From: an uncultured Clostridia bacterium
Lineage (GTDB): Bacteria > Bacillota > Clostridia > Christensenellales > DTU072
DNA length: 31,911 nt
Assembly: GCA_934274515.1 (NCBI GenBank)
Contig: CAKQTC010000016.1
Location: 1 to 31,911 of the forward strand
Direction of reading: 5' to 3'
Position numbers and translations under genes: made by a program. Positions 7,813-15,393 of this stretch are shown in pieces; position 1 is the stretch's first letter, and every line of letters starts with the position of its first letter. Under the pieces are notes generated by a model. The model was not told the origin of the DNA, did no database searches, and saw only the letters and a program-made list of their open reading frames with translations.

Positions 7813-8572
7813 ACATTCTCCAGTACGACGTAGGGTCGTTTTCGTATTCTCCGTAATAATCGTACCAAACTTTCGGCAAGAACGGCACGGGTTTATGCTT
7901 CGGTAACTCGCGCGCAAGCGCGTCTATCGAGTCGCGTATTTTTTCGCTTATCTTTTCGCGCTGTTCGTGCGGCGGTTTCATATGGTCGTAATAAACGGGT
8001 TCCCCTACGGAAATAACGCGATTTTTCTTTTCGACGTAAACGGGACAAAACGCGAGATCCTTGCCCGTCGCCGCATAATACGTCCTGCCTATATCGACGA
8101 ACCCGGCGTAAAACGAGTTAACGTACTCGCTGTACCGCGTCGGACATTCCGGGAAAACAACGAGATTTTCCCCGTCTAACAACGTATCCAGCGATTGCCG
8201 AAACGTTTCTATCATTCTCTTGTCGTGATAAACGGGGATCGGTCTGCCGTATTCGAGCAACGGTCTAAGCATTTTTGCGACGATTTTTGCCAAAAACCGC
8301 CAAAATCTTTGACATTTTTTCGAGCGTCCGAAGAAAAAATCGTTAAACACGAAATTCGGCGCTTTTTCTTTATTTAAGATATAACCTATTATCCACGTTT
8401 TGTGCGGTTTCTTAAAATACAACGTCATCATAGACGGACCTATTGCGCCCGAATGGTTACATAAGTACACGGCAGGTTCGTCCGTCAGAGGCGTTTTGCT
8501 GATTATCTTTGACTTTGGAAAAACAAGCGTGGCGAGTTTTCTCATCGCACGCGAATACAAATTCGGTTTCAT
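7805..8572 (-). CDS. PlsC-like lysophospholipid acyltransferase family protein
   Basis: This 255-residue protein has the fold signature of the PlsC/LPLAT acyltransferases that transfer a fatty acyl group to a lysophospholipid at the membrane. Motif I is in the block YLCNHSGAIGPSMM (about residues 34-47). The His of HX4D is present, but the position of the catalytic Asp is a Gly (HSGAIG). The motif III equivalent is VVFPECPTRYSEY (about 138-150), where the usual FPEGTR is altered to FPECPTR. A later CPVYVEKKNRVISVGEPVYYD block matches the C-terminal strand region. The start ATG lies 12 bases after degV. Pairing with a fatty-acid-binding DegV protein suggests lipid acylation, but the altered motifs make substrate and activity uncertain. 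Confidence 0.75.
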   Translation of the reverse strand: MKPNLYSRAMRKLATLVFPKSKIISKTPLTDEPAVYLCNHSGAIGPSMMTLYFKKPHKTWIIGYILNKEKAPNFVFNDFFFGRSKKCQRFWRFLAKIVAKMLRPLLEYGRPIPVYHDKRMIETFRQSLDTLLDGENLVVFPECPTRYSEYVNSFYAGFVDIGRTYYAATGKDLAFCPVYVEKKNRVISVGEPVYYDHMKPPHEQREKISEKIRDSIDALARELPKHKPVPFLPKVWYDYYGEYENDPTSYWRMFD

Positions 8573-8584
8573 TCTTTCCTCTGC

Positions 8585-9448
8585 TTACCCCTTTACGTTA
8601 CGGTTTTTGCTAAGGAAAAATACCGCTATCGTGTTTGCTCCCGTATGGCAACCGATTACGGGATTCAAGTCGAAAATTTCTATATCCGCACCGAGCGGAG
8701 CAAGACGAGAAACAACGTAGTCCACGTCTTTTCTGCAGTCGCTGTGCGTAATATAAATAACGTTTTTCTCTCCGGTAAACTTGCTCTTTATTTTATCGGC
8801 AAGTCCGTTAAGCGCGAGTTTACGACTTATCACGCGCGCATACGGAGTGAGTTTGCCTTCTGCGCTCGTATAAAGCAACGGCTTAATTTGAAGAAGATTG
8901 CCGATAAACGCTTCGGCGTTGCTTACCCTTCCCGTAGCCGCAAGACATCTTAAATCGTCTATCGTGAAAATATGGTTTACTTTTTGTATTATGCTCTCCG
9001 CATATGCCGCACATTCGTCTAAACGGTGCCCGTTTTCCTTATATTCGGACACCAAACGGACGAATAATCCCTGTCCGCCGGACTGACTTTTCGAGTCGAT
9101 TACCGTAATTTTTCTTTCGGGATATTTCTCCGACAATCGTTTTGCCACGGCGCACGCGTTTGCGTACGTTCCGCTGAGAACCGATGAAAACGCAAGGTGC
9201 AATATATCGAGTCCCCGTTCTAAAAGGGGGGTCCACATCATCTCGAACTCGTACGCGTTCGGTTGGCTCGTGGTGCCTTTTACTCCCGACCTTAGTTTGT
9301 CGTAGAAGTCTTTGGCGTTAAAATTTTCCGACGGATATTCGACGCCGTCGAGGTAATAATGCAAGTTTACTTTTTTGATGTTATGTTTTTCCAAAAATTC
9401 GACGGGTAGGTCGCAGGTGTTTTCGGTGGTAATAATAAATTCGTTCAT
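8585..9448 (-). CDS. DegV-family fatty-acid-binding protein (FakB-like)
   Basis: This 287-residue DegV protein belongs to a family that binds a single fatty acid and, in the FakA/FakB system, presents it for phosphorylation before it enters phospholipid. The N-terminus FIITTENTCDLPVEFLEKHNI is the standard DegV opening (usually TDSTCDLP). FSSVLSGTYANA and VIDSKSQSGGQGLF are the family's ligand-site blocks. IKPLLYTSAEGKLTPYARVISRKLAL covers the link to the second domain. GGAG lies 7 bases upstream of ATG. It is the first coding gene of the operon with the PlsC-like acyltransferase, which fits a role in using exogenous fatty acids. No fakA kinase is present in the window. Function beyond lipid binding is inferred. 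Confidence 0.9.
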   Translation of the reverse strand: MNEFIITTENTCDLPVEFLEKHNIKKVNLHYYLDGVEYPSENFNAKDFYDKLRSGVKGTTSQPNAYEFEMMWTPLLERGLDILHLAFSSVLSGTYANACAVAKRLSEKYPERKITVIDSKSQSGGQGLFVRLVSEYKENGHRLDECAAYAESIIQKVNHIFTIDDLRCLAATGRVSNAEAFIGNLLQIKPLLYTSAEGKLTPYARVISRKLALNGLADKIKSKFTGEKNVIYITHSDCRKDVDYVVSRLAPLGADIEIFDLNPVIGCHTGANTIAVFFLSKNRNVKG

Positions 9449-9496
9449 ATTCTATCTCCGTTTTTAGATTTTTTCCCCGTTTCAAAAAACTATTTT

Positions 9497-9814
9497 TCAC
9501 CCTAAGGCAAAAATGGAGTTATTCCTCAACGACGAAACGCGCGTTATATTTGCAACAAGACGCGAAAAAACAGATAATATAATTATAGAATACGGACAAA
9601 AACCGTCCGATTTGTTCTTATGAAATTTGTGCGTATTTTTTCGGTTTTCGTTCTTTTTGTGATTAAACGTCATTCCGAAAATAAGCGCGATAAACTTAAA
9701 AAACGTCAAAAACGCGGCGTCGATGTTATGACAGAATTTCATAAAATCGTTAAACCCGTCGCTATTCGCTATTCTTTTGATAACGTGCTTTACGTTTTTT
9801 TCGTTCTTTACCAT
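9497..9814 (-). CDS. Possible small protein, unknown
   Basis: This 105-residue open frame starts with ATG at 9814, about four bases after the predicted transcription start of the promoter at 9824-9852, so it would be read without a leader. The first 50 codons use ACG, GCG, AAC and GAC in the style of neighbouring genes. They encode a basic N-terminus followed by a hydrophobic stretch (FLTFFKFIALIFGMTF). The second half looks less gene-like. No homologue is recognised. The alternative is that the region is an untranslated leader of degV. I hold this as a weak call. Confidence 0.25.
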   Translation of the reverse strand: MVKNEKNVKHVIKRIANSDGFNDFMKFCHNIDAAFLTFFKFIALIFGMTFNHKKNENRKNTHKFHKNKSDGFCPYSIIILSVFSRLVANITRVSSLRNNSIFALG

Positions 9815-9823
9815 ACTCAAAGT

Positions 9824-9852
9824 ATTATACATTAATTTATGTTTTTCGTCAA
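9824..9852 (-). promoter_or_regulatory. Promoter, probably of the degV operon or a small gene
   Basis: On the minus strand, -35 TTGACG (9847-9852) and -10 TATAAT (9824-9829) are separated by 17 bases. Transcription would start near 9817, about 370 bases before the degV start codon. Confidence 0.6.
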
Positions 9853-9936
9853 CGTTTATTGCTCTTCGTTTGCCTCGCTCGACGCGAACTATGCGGTAAA
9901 ATAATCGAAAAAACGTGCTGTTTTGTCGAAAAAATA

Positions 9937-9965
9937 TTGACAAAGAGGTTGTTCAAACATATAAT
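9937..9965 (+). promoter_or_regulatory. Consensus promoter of the aromatic amino acid operon
   Basis: TTGACA (9937-9942) and TATAAT (9960-9965) are perfect sigma-A hexamers with a 17-base spacer. The predicted start is near 9972, giving a 176-base leader before aroF. Such a strong promoter fits control by attenuation rather than by weak initiation. Confidence 0.88.
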
Positions 9966-9971
9966 GAGTGT

Positions 9972-10040
9972 ATGCGAAACGAAAAAAAGTTTTATTTTTG
10001 CGGATATTTTTACGGCTACTTTACGAAGCGGTCATTTTAA
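9972..10040 (+). CDS. Putative Phe/Tyr-rich attenuator leader peptide
   Basis: This 22-codon open frame has five Phe and four Tyr codons, concentrated in the block FYFCGYFYGYF, and no Trp. It sits directly in front of an operon that makes phenylalanine and tyrosine. This is the pattern of a leader peptide whose translation speed senses charged tRNA-Phe and tRNA-Tyr. The stop codon (10038-10040) lies three bases before the antiterminator strand at 10043-10049, so a ribosome finishing the peptide would cover it. The ATG coincides with the predicted transcription start, so translation would be leaderless. The region is open in all three frames and T-rich, which makes some Phe codons cheap, so the call rests on context as well as composition. 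Confidence 0.65.
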   Translation: MRNEKKFYFCGYFYGYFTKRSF

Positions 10041-10042
10041 GA

Positions 10043-10123
10043 TGCGGTTAAAACTTAATTTTCTTCGTCAGAACGGATAAGAACTCGAAGCGACCGCACC
10101 GAATACGGATACGGTCGCTTTTT
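10043..10123 (+). promoter_or_regulatory. aroF leader: Antiterminator/terminator switch of the aro operon
   Basis: TGCGGTT (10043-10049) can pair with GACCGCA (10092-10098). CTTCG (10063-10067) can pair with CGAAG (10086-10090) inside it. This nested structure uses the 5' arm of the terminator and so excludes it. A second, alternative partner, GCGGTC (10028-10033), lies inside the leader ORF. A ribosome stalled on the Phe/Tyr codons would leave 10043-10049 free (operon on). One at the stop codon would mask it (operon off). Pairings were found by eye. Confidence 0.6.
10088..10123 (+). terminator. Intrinsic terminator in the aro operon leader (attenuator)
   Basis: AAGCGACCG (10088-10096) pairs with CGGTCGCTT (10112-10120). 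A short inner stem CCG/CGG closes an AATA loop, and TTTTT follows. It lies 25 bases upstream of the aroF start, so it must act as a conditional terminator. Confidence 0.85.
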
Positions 10124-10147
10124 GAATTGTAAATAAGGATAATCGAT

Positions 10148-11167
10148 ATGATAGTAACTATTAAAAAAGGGTACGACCAAAAACAAATGAACAATTTGCT
10201 CGAATGGATAAAATCTCTCGGGCTTACCGCGCACGTCAGTAACGGTGACAACGTTGCCGTCGTCGGACTTGTCGGCGACACGTCGAAAGTCGATATCGAC
10301 TTACTGCGCTCTCTCGATATGGTAGAATCCGTTACCCGCATTCAAGAACCGTACAAAAACGCTAATCGCAAGTTTCACCCCGAAGACACCGTAGTTGACG
10401 TAAACGGACGCAAGTTCGGCGGCGAAAACTTCACCGTAATCGCCGGCCCGTGTTCGGTTGAAAGTTACGAACAAGTTCTTTCGATAGCAAAAGACGTGCA
10501 GAAAGCGGGGGCGGGCTGCCTTCGCGGCGGCGCGTTCAAACCCCGTACCTCGCCTTACGCGTTTCAAGGCCTCGGCGTTAAGGGGTTGGAAATTCTCGTT
10601 GCCGTAGGCAAAGAAACGGGAATGCCGGTAGTAACCGAACTTATGAGCGAAACTCATCTTGCAGACTTCGCCGACGTTGACATAATCCAAATCGGCGCAC
10701 GCAATATGCAAAACTTCGATTTGCTTAAAGCGGTCGGAAAAACGGACAAACCCGTCTTACTTAAACGCGGACTCGCGGCTACCGTGGAAGAATGGCTTAT
10801 GGCGGCGGAATACATAATGAGCGAAGGCAACGAGCGTATAATTCTATGCGAACGCGGTATACGAACGTACGAACCCTACACTCGCAACACGCTCGACCTT
10901 TCGGCGATACCGTTACTTAAAGAAAAAACTCATCTTCCCGTTATCGTTGACCCGAGCCACGCGTCGGGTCTTTCACGGCTTGTTCGTCCGATGTCGCTCG
11001 CTTCGGTGGGCGCGGGGGCAGACGGGCTTATGATAGAAGTCCACAACGACCCGCCGCACGCCCTTTGCGACGGCGCGCAATCTCTTCGCCCGGACCAGTT
11101 TGCCACGGTAATGCAAAACGTGGAATTCATGCTTCCCGTCGTCAATAAAAAACTCAACCGCTTATGA
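10148..11167 (+). CDS. aroF: 3-deoxy-7-phosphoheptulonate (DAHP) synthase, type I-beta
   Basis: This enzyme condenses phosphoenolpyruvate and erythrose-4-phosphate, the first step of the shikimate pathway. The 339 residues comprise an N-terminal ferredoxin-like regulatory domain (about 1-70), as in the Thermotoga enzyme where it mediates Phe/Tyr feedback. A TIM-barrel follows with GPCSVES, LRGGAFKPRTSPYAFQG, QIGARNMQNF, VLLKRG and DPSHASG, which carry the metal and substrate ligands. AAGGA lies 9 bases upstream of ATG. It is the first structural gene after the attenuator and overlaps tyrA by 4 bases. Both transcriptional attenuation and allosteric control are therefore plausible; the allosteric part is by family analogy. 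Confidence 0.96.
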   Translation: MIVTIKKGYDQKQMNNLLEWIKSLGLTAHVSNGDNVAVVGLVGDTSKVDIDLLRSLDMVESVTRIQEPYKNANRKFHPEDTVVDVNGRKFGGENFTVIAGPCSVESYEQVLSIAKDVQKAGAGCLRGGAFKPRTSPYAFQGLGVKGLEILVAVGKETGMPVVTELMSETHLADFADVDIIQIGARNMQNFDLLKAVGKTDKPVLLKRGLAATVEEWLMAAEYIMSEGNERIILCERGIRTYEPYTRNTLDLSAIPLLKEKTHLPVIVDPSHASGLSRLVRPMSLASVGAGADGLMIEVHNDPPHALCDGAQSLRPDQFATVMQNVEFMLPVVNKKLNRL

Positions 11168-12027
11168 AAATCGCTATTTACGGTTTAGGATTAATCGGCG
11201 GCTCTCTCGGCAGAGCGTTGCTTGCCAAAACGAACCACGTCGTGTATGGCGCGGACGTCAACCCGTCCGCAATCGTCAAAACGCGACTTTTAGACGCGAT
11301 AACCGATGAACTCGACGAAGAAAAACTGTCGTCTTGCGACGTCGTCGTGTTCGCCGTAAATCCGAGAACGGAACTCCGCCTCCTTCCGTCGGTCTGCCCC
11401 GTTCTTAAACGAGGAGCGACGATAACGGACTGTTCGGGCAACAAACGCGAAGTCGTGAAAAAAATGGAGGAAATGCGAGTTTGCTATCCCTATCTAGGCT
11501 TTATAAGCGCCCACCCTATGGCAGGAAGGGAATTTTCGGGAATCGAGCACTCGACGGTCGGGCTGTACGAACGCTCGTTCGTCATACTTACGCCTATCCA
11601 TTCGGGAATAGCGGATTTTGAAAAAGTTAAAGGCGTTTTCACGTCCGCGGGAGCGAGCGGAGTTACCCTTGCGTCGGCGGAAGAACACGACGAGATGATT
11701 TCTTATACGTCGCAACTCGCGCACGTTTTATCGTCGGCGTACGCGCAAAATCCGTTGTCGGCAAACCACGCGGGTTTTTCCGCAGGCAGTTTCCGAGACT
11801 TAACGAGAGTGGCAAGATTAAACGCCGACATGTGGACGGAATTGTTTATCGACAACGCAGACGAACTGTGTAAAAGGATAAAGGAACTGACTGACAAACT
11901 GGCGGAATTCGGTTCCGCGATAGCAAACAAAGACGAAAAAACACTTCGCGCGCTGTTGGAAAAAGGCACGGAAATGAAACTCGAAGCGGAAAGCGCAATC
12001 CGCGCAAAAAGAAAGGAAGAAAAATGA
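11164..12027 (+). CDS. tyrA: Prephenate dehydrogenase
   Basis: TyrA oxidatively decarboxylates prephenate to 4-hydroxyphenylpyruvate for tyrosine synthesis. It opens with the Rossmann motif GLGLIGGSLGRAL, followed by HPMAGREFSGIEHS, the substrate-site block of the family. A helical C-terminal dimerisation domain with SAGSFRDLTRVARLNADMW completes it. At 287 residues it has the length of the plain enzyme without an ACT regulatory domain or fused chorismate mutase. ATGA overlaps at both ends (with aroF and aroB) imply translational coupling. Cofactor preference (NAD or NADP) cannot be read safely. Confidence 0.95.
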   Translation: MKIAIYGLGLIGGSLGRALLAKTNHVVYGADVNPSAIVKTRLLDAITDELDEEKLSSCDVVVFAVNPRTELRLLPSVCPVLKRGATITDCSGNKREVVKKMEEMRVCYPYLGFISAHPMAGREFSGIEHSTVGLYERSFVILTPIHSGIADFEKVKGVFTSAGASGVTLASAEEHDEMISYTSQLAHVLSSAYAQNPLSANHAGFSAGSFRDLTRVARLNADMWTELFIDNADELCKRIKELTDKLAEFGSAIANKDEKTLRALLEKGTEMKLEAESAIRAKRKEEK

Positions 12028-13073
12028 AAATAACCGTAAATGCGTCCGCCCGATACGACGTAACAATCGAAAAAGACCTTCTTAAAAAAATCGGCGAACT
12101 TTGCAAACCGATTTTACCCGATTGCGGAAAAATACTAGTCGTAAGCGACTCCGTAGTCGCTCCGCTTTACCTGAAAACGGTACGCGACTCGTTTATCGGT
12201 GCCGGGTTTAACGTATATTCGACGGATTTTGTCGCAGGCGAGGAAAGCAAAAACCTAGACACGTTTTCTCTCGTTTTACAAACCGCCGCGTCGCTCGGTT
12301 TATGCCGAAACGACGCGTTCGTCGCGCTCGGCGGAGGCGTCGTGGGCGACCTTACGGGTTTTGCCGCGGCTTGCTATATGCGCGGAATAAAATTCGTGCA
12401 AATTCCTACCACGTTGCTTGCCGCCGTGGACTCGTCGGTAGGCGGAAAAACCGCCGTGGATATTCCGCAGGGAAAAAATCTAATCGGAGCGTTTCATCAG
12501 CCCGTCGCTGTCTTTTTCGACCCGAACACGCTAAAAACTCTTCCCGAAAACGAATGGAACAACGGACTCGGCGAAGGCGTAAAATACGCGATTTTAAGCG
12601 GCGGAAAAACTTTTTCTTTGTTGGAACGCGGGTTAGACGAAACCACTCTTGACGAGTTCTGCTCGCTATGCGTTAAATACAAAGCGGAAATAGTGGAAAC
12701 CGACGAAACAGAACGAGGGATAAGACAACTTCTTAATCTCGGACATACCGTTGGACACGCTGCGGAAAAACTGTCGTCATATAAAATTCCGCACGGCAAA
12801 GCAGTCGCTTACGGTGTTAAAATTATGGCAAAAGCCAGCAAAAACGCCGGCGTACTTCCTCTTTCCGAATACGAAAAAATCATCAATTTGCTTAAAAAAT
12901 ACGATTTGGATTTCGACATCCCGTTTTCGACGGAACAACTCGTCGCGGCGGCGGCAAGCGACAAAAAGAACCGCCCCGACGGATTAAACGCGGTCGTCAT
13001 AAAAGGAATAGGAAACTGCTCTATCGAAAAAATGTCGCTCGATAAATTCGGAGAATATATCAAATGTCGATAA
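12024..13073 (+). CDS. aroB: 3-dehydroquinate synthase
   Basis: AroB converts DAHP to 3-dehydroquinate using NAD and a divalent metal. Visible family blocks are GGGVVGDLTGFAAACYMRG (NAD binding), PTTLLAAVDSSVGGKTAVD, GKNLIGAFHQP, GLGEGVKYAIL, LNLGHTVGHAAE and IPHGKAVAYG. The last three contain the Glu and two His metal ligands. The length of 349 residues is normal. It overlaps tyrA by 4 bases and aroA by 10 bases in the middle of the operon. Confidence 0.97.
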   Translation: MKITVNASARYDVTIEKDLLKKIGELCKPILPDCGKILVVSDSVVAPLYLKTVRDSFIGAGFNVYSTDFVAGEESKNLDTFSLVLQTAASLGLCRNDAFVALGGGVVGDLTGFAAACYMRGIKFVQIPTTLLAAVDSSVGGKTAVDIPQGKNLIGAFHQPVAVFFDPNTLKTLPENEWNNGLGEGVKYAILSGGKTFSLLERGLDETTLDEFCSLCVKYKAEIVETDETERGIRQLLNLGHTVGHAAEKLSSYKIPHGKAVAYGVKIMAKASKNAGVLPLSEYEKIINLLKKYDLDFDIPFSTEQLVAAAASDKKNRPDGLNAVVIKGIGNCSIEKMSLDKFGEYIKCR

Positions 13074-14317
13074 AAATTTACCCGTCGCCGTTAATCGGAG
13101 AAATTACCGTACCGTCCTCGAAGTCGGTCGCACACCGCGCATTGATATGCGCGGCTCTCGGTGACGACAAATGCGTCCTGCTCGGAAAATTTGTCGGCGA
13201 CGACATTGCCGCGACAATCGATTGCCTTTCTTCTCTCGGTGCAAAAATCGACGTTGCTCCCGACTCGATGACGGTTTATCCTATAAAAACCGCGCCGCGA
13301 AAAGCGCGCATCGACGCAAGAGCAAGCGGCTCTACTTTACGGTTTATGGTTTCCTTATGCGCTTGTTTCGATACCGAAACAACGATTGTAGGTTCGAATA
13401 GGCTTGCCGAACGTCCTATAAAAAAACTTCTCGATTGTCTTAGCGAGGGCGGCGCGACGTTTTCTTCCGAGCGTTTGCCGATTACCGTAAAAGGAATACT
13501 AAAAAGCGGAACGTACTACTCGGACGGAAGCGAAAGCAGTCAATTCGTTTCGGGTTTAATGCTTGCTTTACCGAAAATCGGCGGTGGCAAAATCGTCGTG
13601 ACGGGGAAGAAAGTAAGCGTCGATTATTTGAAAATAACCGCGTCCGTAATGCGCGCGTTCGGCATAGCCGTAACGGAAACCGACGACGGATTTTCTATAA
13701 GCGGCTCTTATCGTTCGCCAAAAAAGTACGTTGTCGAAAGCGATTGGAGCAGTGCGGCGTTTTTTGCCGTGGCAGGCGCAATCGGCGGACTCGTCACGTT
13801 AAAAGGGTTAAACCCTCTCTCTATTCAAGGCGACAAAAAAATAATAAACGCTTTGCTTTCCGCAGGTGCGAAAATTGCGGTTTTCGGCGATAATTATCGC
13901 ATAGAAAAAGGCGCGCTCGAACCGTTTGTTTTTAACGTGGAAGACTGTCCCGACTGTGCGCCTTCTCTTGCCGTTCTCGCAGCGTTTTGCAACGGAAAAA
14001 GCGTTCTTACGGGAACAAGCAGACTTAAAATAAAAGAGAGCGACAGGGGAGAAGAAACGGCGCGATTTCTTTCTTCGTTCGGCGTTAACGCGGTTAACCT
14101 CGCCGACGAACTGGTAATTTACGGCACGGGCAAACTCTCGGGCGCGGAACTCGCCCTTCCCGACGACCACCGCATAGCGATGGCGGCGGCAATCGCCGCA
14201 AGCGGCTCGGTCGGGAATTCCGTTCTCCGCGGCGAACACGCCGTGAACAAGTCTTATCCGTCGTTTTTCGACGATTTCATTTTACTCGGAGGTAAACTCG
14301 ATGTACTCACCGTTTAA
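13064..14317 (+). CDS. aroA: 3-phosphoshikimate 1-carboxyvinyltransferase (EPSP synthase)
   Basis: AroA adds enolpyruvyl from PEP to shikimate-3-phosphate. The 417 residues carry the signature SKSVAHRALICAALG near the N-terminus (Lys and Arg for substrate binding), ASGSTLRFM, RLAERPIKKLLDCL, SSQFVSGLML, LKIKESDRGEETA and DDHRIAMAAAIAASGS. The G-G-A loop near residue 92 reads ARASGSTLR here, as in members that differ from the E. coli NAGTAMR form; herbicide sensitivity cannot be inferred safely. The start overlaps the end of aroB by 10 bases and the stop overlaps aroC by 17. Confidence 0.96.
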   Translation: MSIKIYPSPLIGEITVPSSKSVAHRALICAALGDDKCVLLGKFVGDDIAATIDCLSSLGAKIDVAPDSMTVYPIKTAPRKARIDARASGSTLRFMVSLCACFDTETTIVGSNRLAERPIKKLLDCLSEGGATFSSERLPITVKGILKSGTYYSDGSESSQFVSGLMLALPKIGGGKIVVTGKKVSVDYLKITASVMRAFGIAVTETDDGFSISGSYRSPKKYVVESDWSSAAFFAVAGAIGGLVTLKGLNPLSIQGDKKIINALLSAGAKIAVFGDNYRIEKGALEPFVFNVEDCPDCAPSLAVLAAFCNGKSVLTGTSRLKIKESDRGEETARFLSSFGVNAVNLADELVIYGTGKLSGAELALPDDHRIAMAAAIAASGSVGNSVLRGEHAVNKSYPSFFDDFILLGGKLDVLTV

Positions 14318-15377
14318 CACTCTTTCCGTAGAAATTTTCGGGGAATCTCACTCGGACGAAATCGGCGTCCGTATAAAAGGTTTACCCCGCGGCGCGGTTG
14401 TTGACGCCGCCCGAGTACAGGCGTTCGTAGACGAAAGGAAAAGCGGCGCAAACCCTTGGAGCACTCCGAGAAAAGAATCCGACGTCGTTATTTTTAAGGA
14501 CGGTCTGCAAAACGGAATCGTTACGGGGGACGTTCTTGCTGTCATTAAAAACGAAAACGCGCGTTCTTCCGATTACTCTCCTTATCTCTTCACCCCTCGC
14601 CCGTCGCACGCCGACTACGTTTCCGCAATAAAAGACGGCCTTCGCGCGGCCAAGGTCGGCGGAGGACGATTTTCGGGACGAATGACAGCCCCGTTATGCA
14701 TAGCGGGCGGAATTGCGGCGCAACTTCTTGAAAAACTCGGCATAACGGTCGTCGCGTACGTTTCGGAAATCGGCAAAGTAAAAGGAAAAAGTTATATCGA
14801 CGGCGCGGTTACCCTGTTAGAAATAGAAAACGCGAAAAAACGCGGTTCTTTCTCCTTAACGAACGCCGACGAGATGACAGAAGCGATTATCGCCGCACGC
14901 AATTCGGGCGATAGCGTAGGCGGAGCAATCGAATGCGTTGCGTTCGGTTGTCCCGTAGGATTAGGCGACGCGCTGTTCGGCGGCTTGGAAAGCAGAATTG
15001 CCGCGTCGGTTTTCGCCGTTCCTGCGGTTAAAAGCGTCGAGTTCGGCTTGGGTACGGGTTTCGCCGAGAAAAAAGGAAGCGAAGCCAACGACGAGTTTTG
15101 TTTCCGCAACGGAAGGGTAGAAACGGACACCAACAACAACGGCGGAATAAACGGCGGCATCTCCAACGGTATGCCCCTAACTCTTCGGGTGTGCGTAAAA
15201 CCCACGCCGTCCATATCATTGCCGCAAAAAACGGTTAATCTTCAAACCGGGGAAGAAACGACGATAGAAATCAAAGGGCGGCACGACGCTTGCATCGTGC
15301 CGCGCGCGGTTGCGGCGATTAAAGCGGCTGTTTCGCTTGCCCTTCTCGACGTCGCGTTAGAACAAAATTTAATTTAG
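14301..15377 (+). CDS. aroC: Chorismate synthase
   Basis: AroC makes chorismate from EPSP using reduced FMN. The N-terminus has GESHSDEIGVRIKGLPRG in place of the usual GESHG..I. Next come RPSHADYVSAIKDG, GGGRFSGRMTAPLCIAGGIA, GSEANDEF, NNNGGINGGISNGMP and GRHDACIVPRAV, all family blocks including the conserved His-Asp region near the C-terminus. The length of 358 residues is normal. The ATG follows CGGAGG and is inside the 3' end of aroA. The segment ERKSGANPWSTPRKESD is of the divergent type rather than the enterobacterial one. Confidence 0.95.
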   Translation: MYSPFNTLSVEIFGESHSDEIGVRIKGLPRGAVVDAARVQAFVDERKSGANPWSTPRKESDVVIFKDGLQNGIVTGDVLAVIKNENARSSDYSPYLFTPRPSHADYVSAIKDGLRAAKVGGGRFSGRMTAPLCIAGGIAAQLLEKLGITVVAYVSEIGKVKGKSYIDGAVTLLEIENAKKRGSFSLTNADEMTEAIIAARNSGDSVGGAIECVAFGCPVGLGDALFGGLESRIAASVFAVPAVKSVEFGLGTGFAEKKGSEANDEFCFRNGRVETDTNNNGGINGGISNGMPLTLRVCVKPTPSISLPQKTVNLQTGEETTIEIKGRHDACIVPRAVAAIKAAVSLALLDVALEQNLI

Positions 15378-15393
15378 TTACGGAGAAAAATAT

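Larger units (their letters stand above)
9449..9936. other. Intergenic stretch with minus-strand promoter and hairpin
   Basis: Nearly 490 bases separate degV from the aro promoter. A good minus-strand promoter lies at 9824-9852. The hairpin CGGAC/GTCCG around 9585-9612 could be a regulatory or terminator-like element. A possible small gene (9497-9814, -) is listed separately. Otherwise this may simply be a long 5' leader of the degV operon. Plus-strand open frames here lack ribosome binding sites and are not called. Confidence 0.45.

Noticed and set aside
7813..7917. N-terminal 35-codon extension of TrmO
   Set aside because: It reads out of frame through the acyltransferase gene and has no family similarity; the family N-terminus starts at the TTG at 7812.
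9964..10080. Alternative leader ORF beginning ATG at 9964
   Set aside because: Its start codon lies inside the -10 box, so it would not be on the transcript; it also lacks a Phe/Tyr cluster.
9972..10147. T-box riboswitch in the aro leader
   Set aside because: No T-box sequence, AGTA-type specifier loop or stem I of the usual size is seen; the leader is too short and a leader peptide explains it better.
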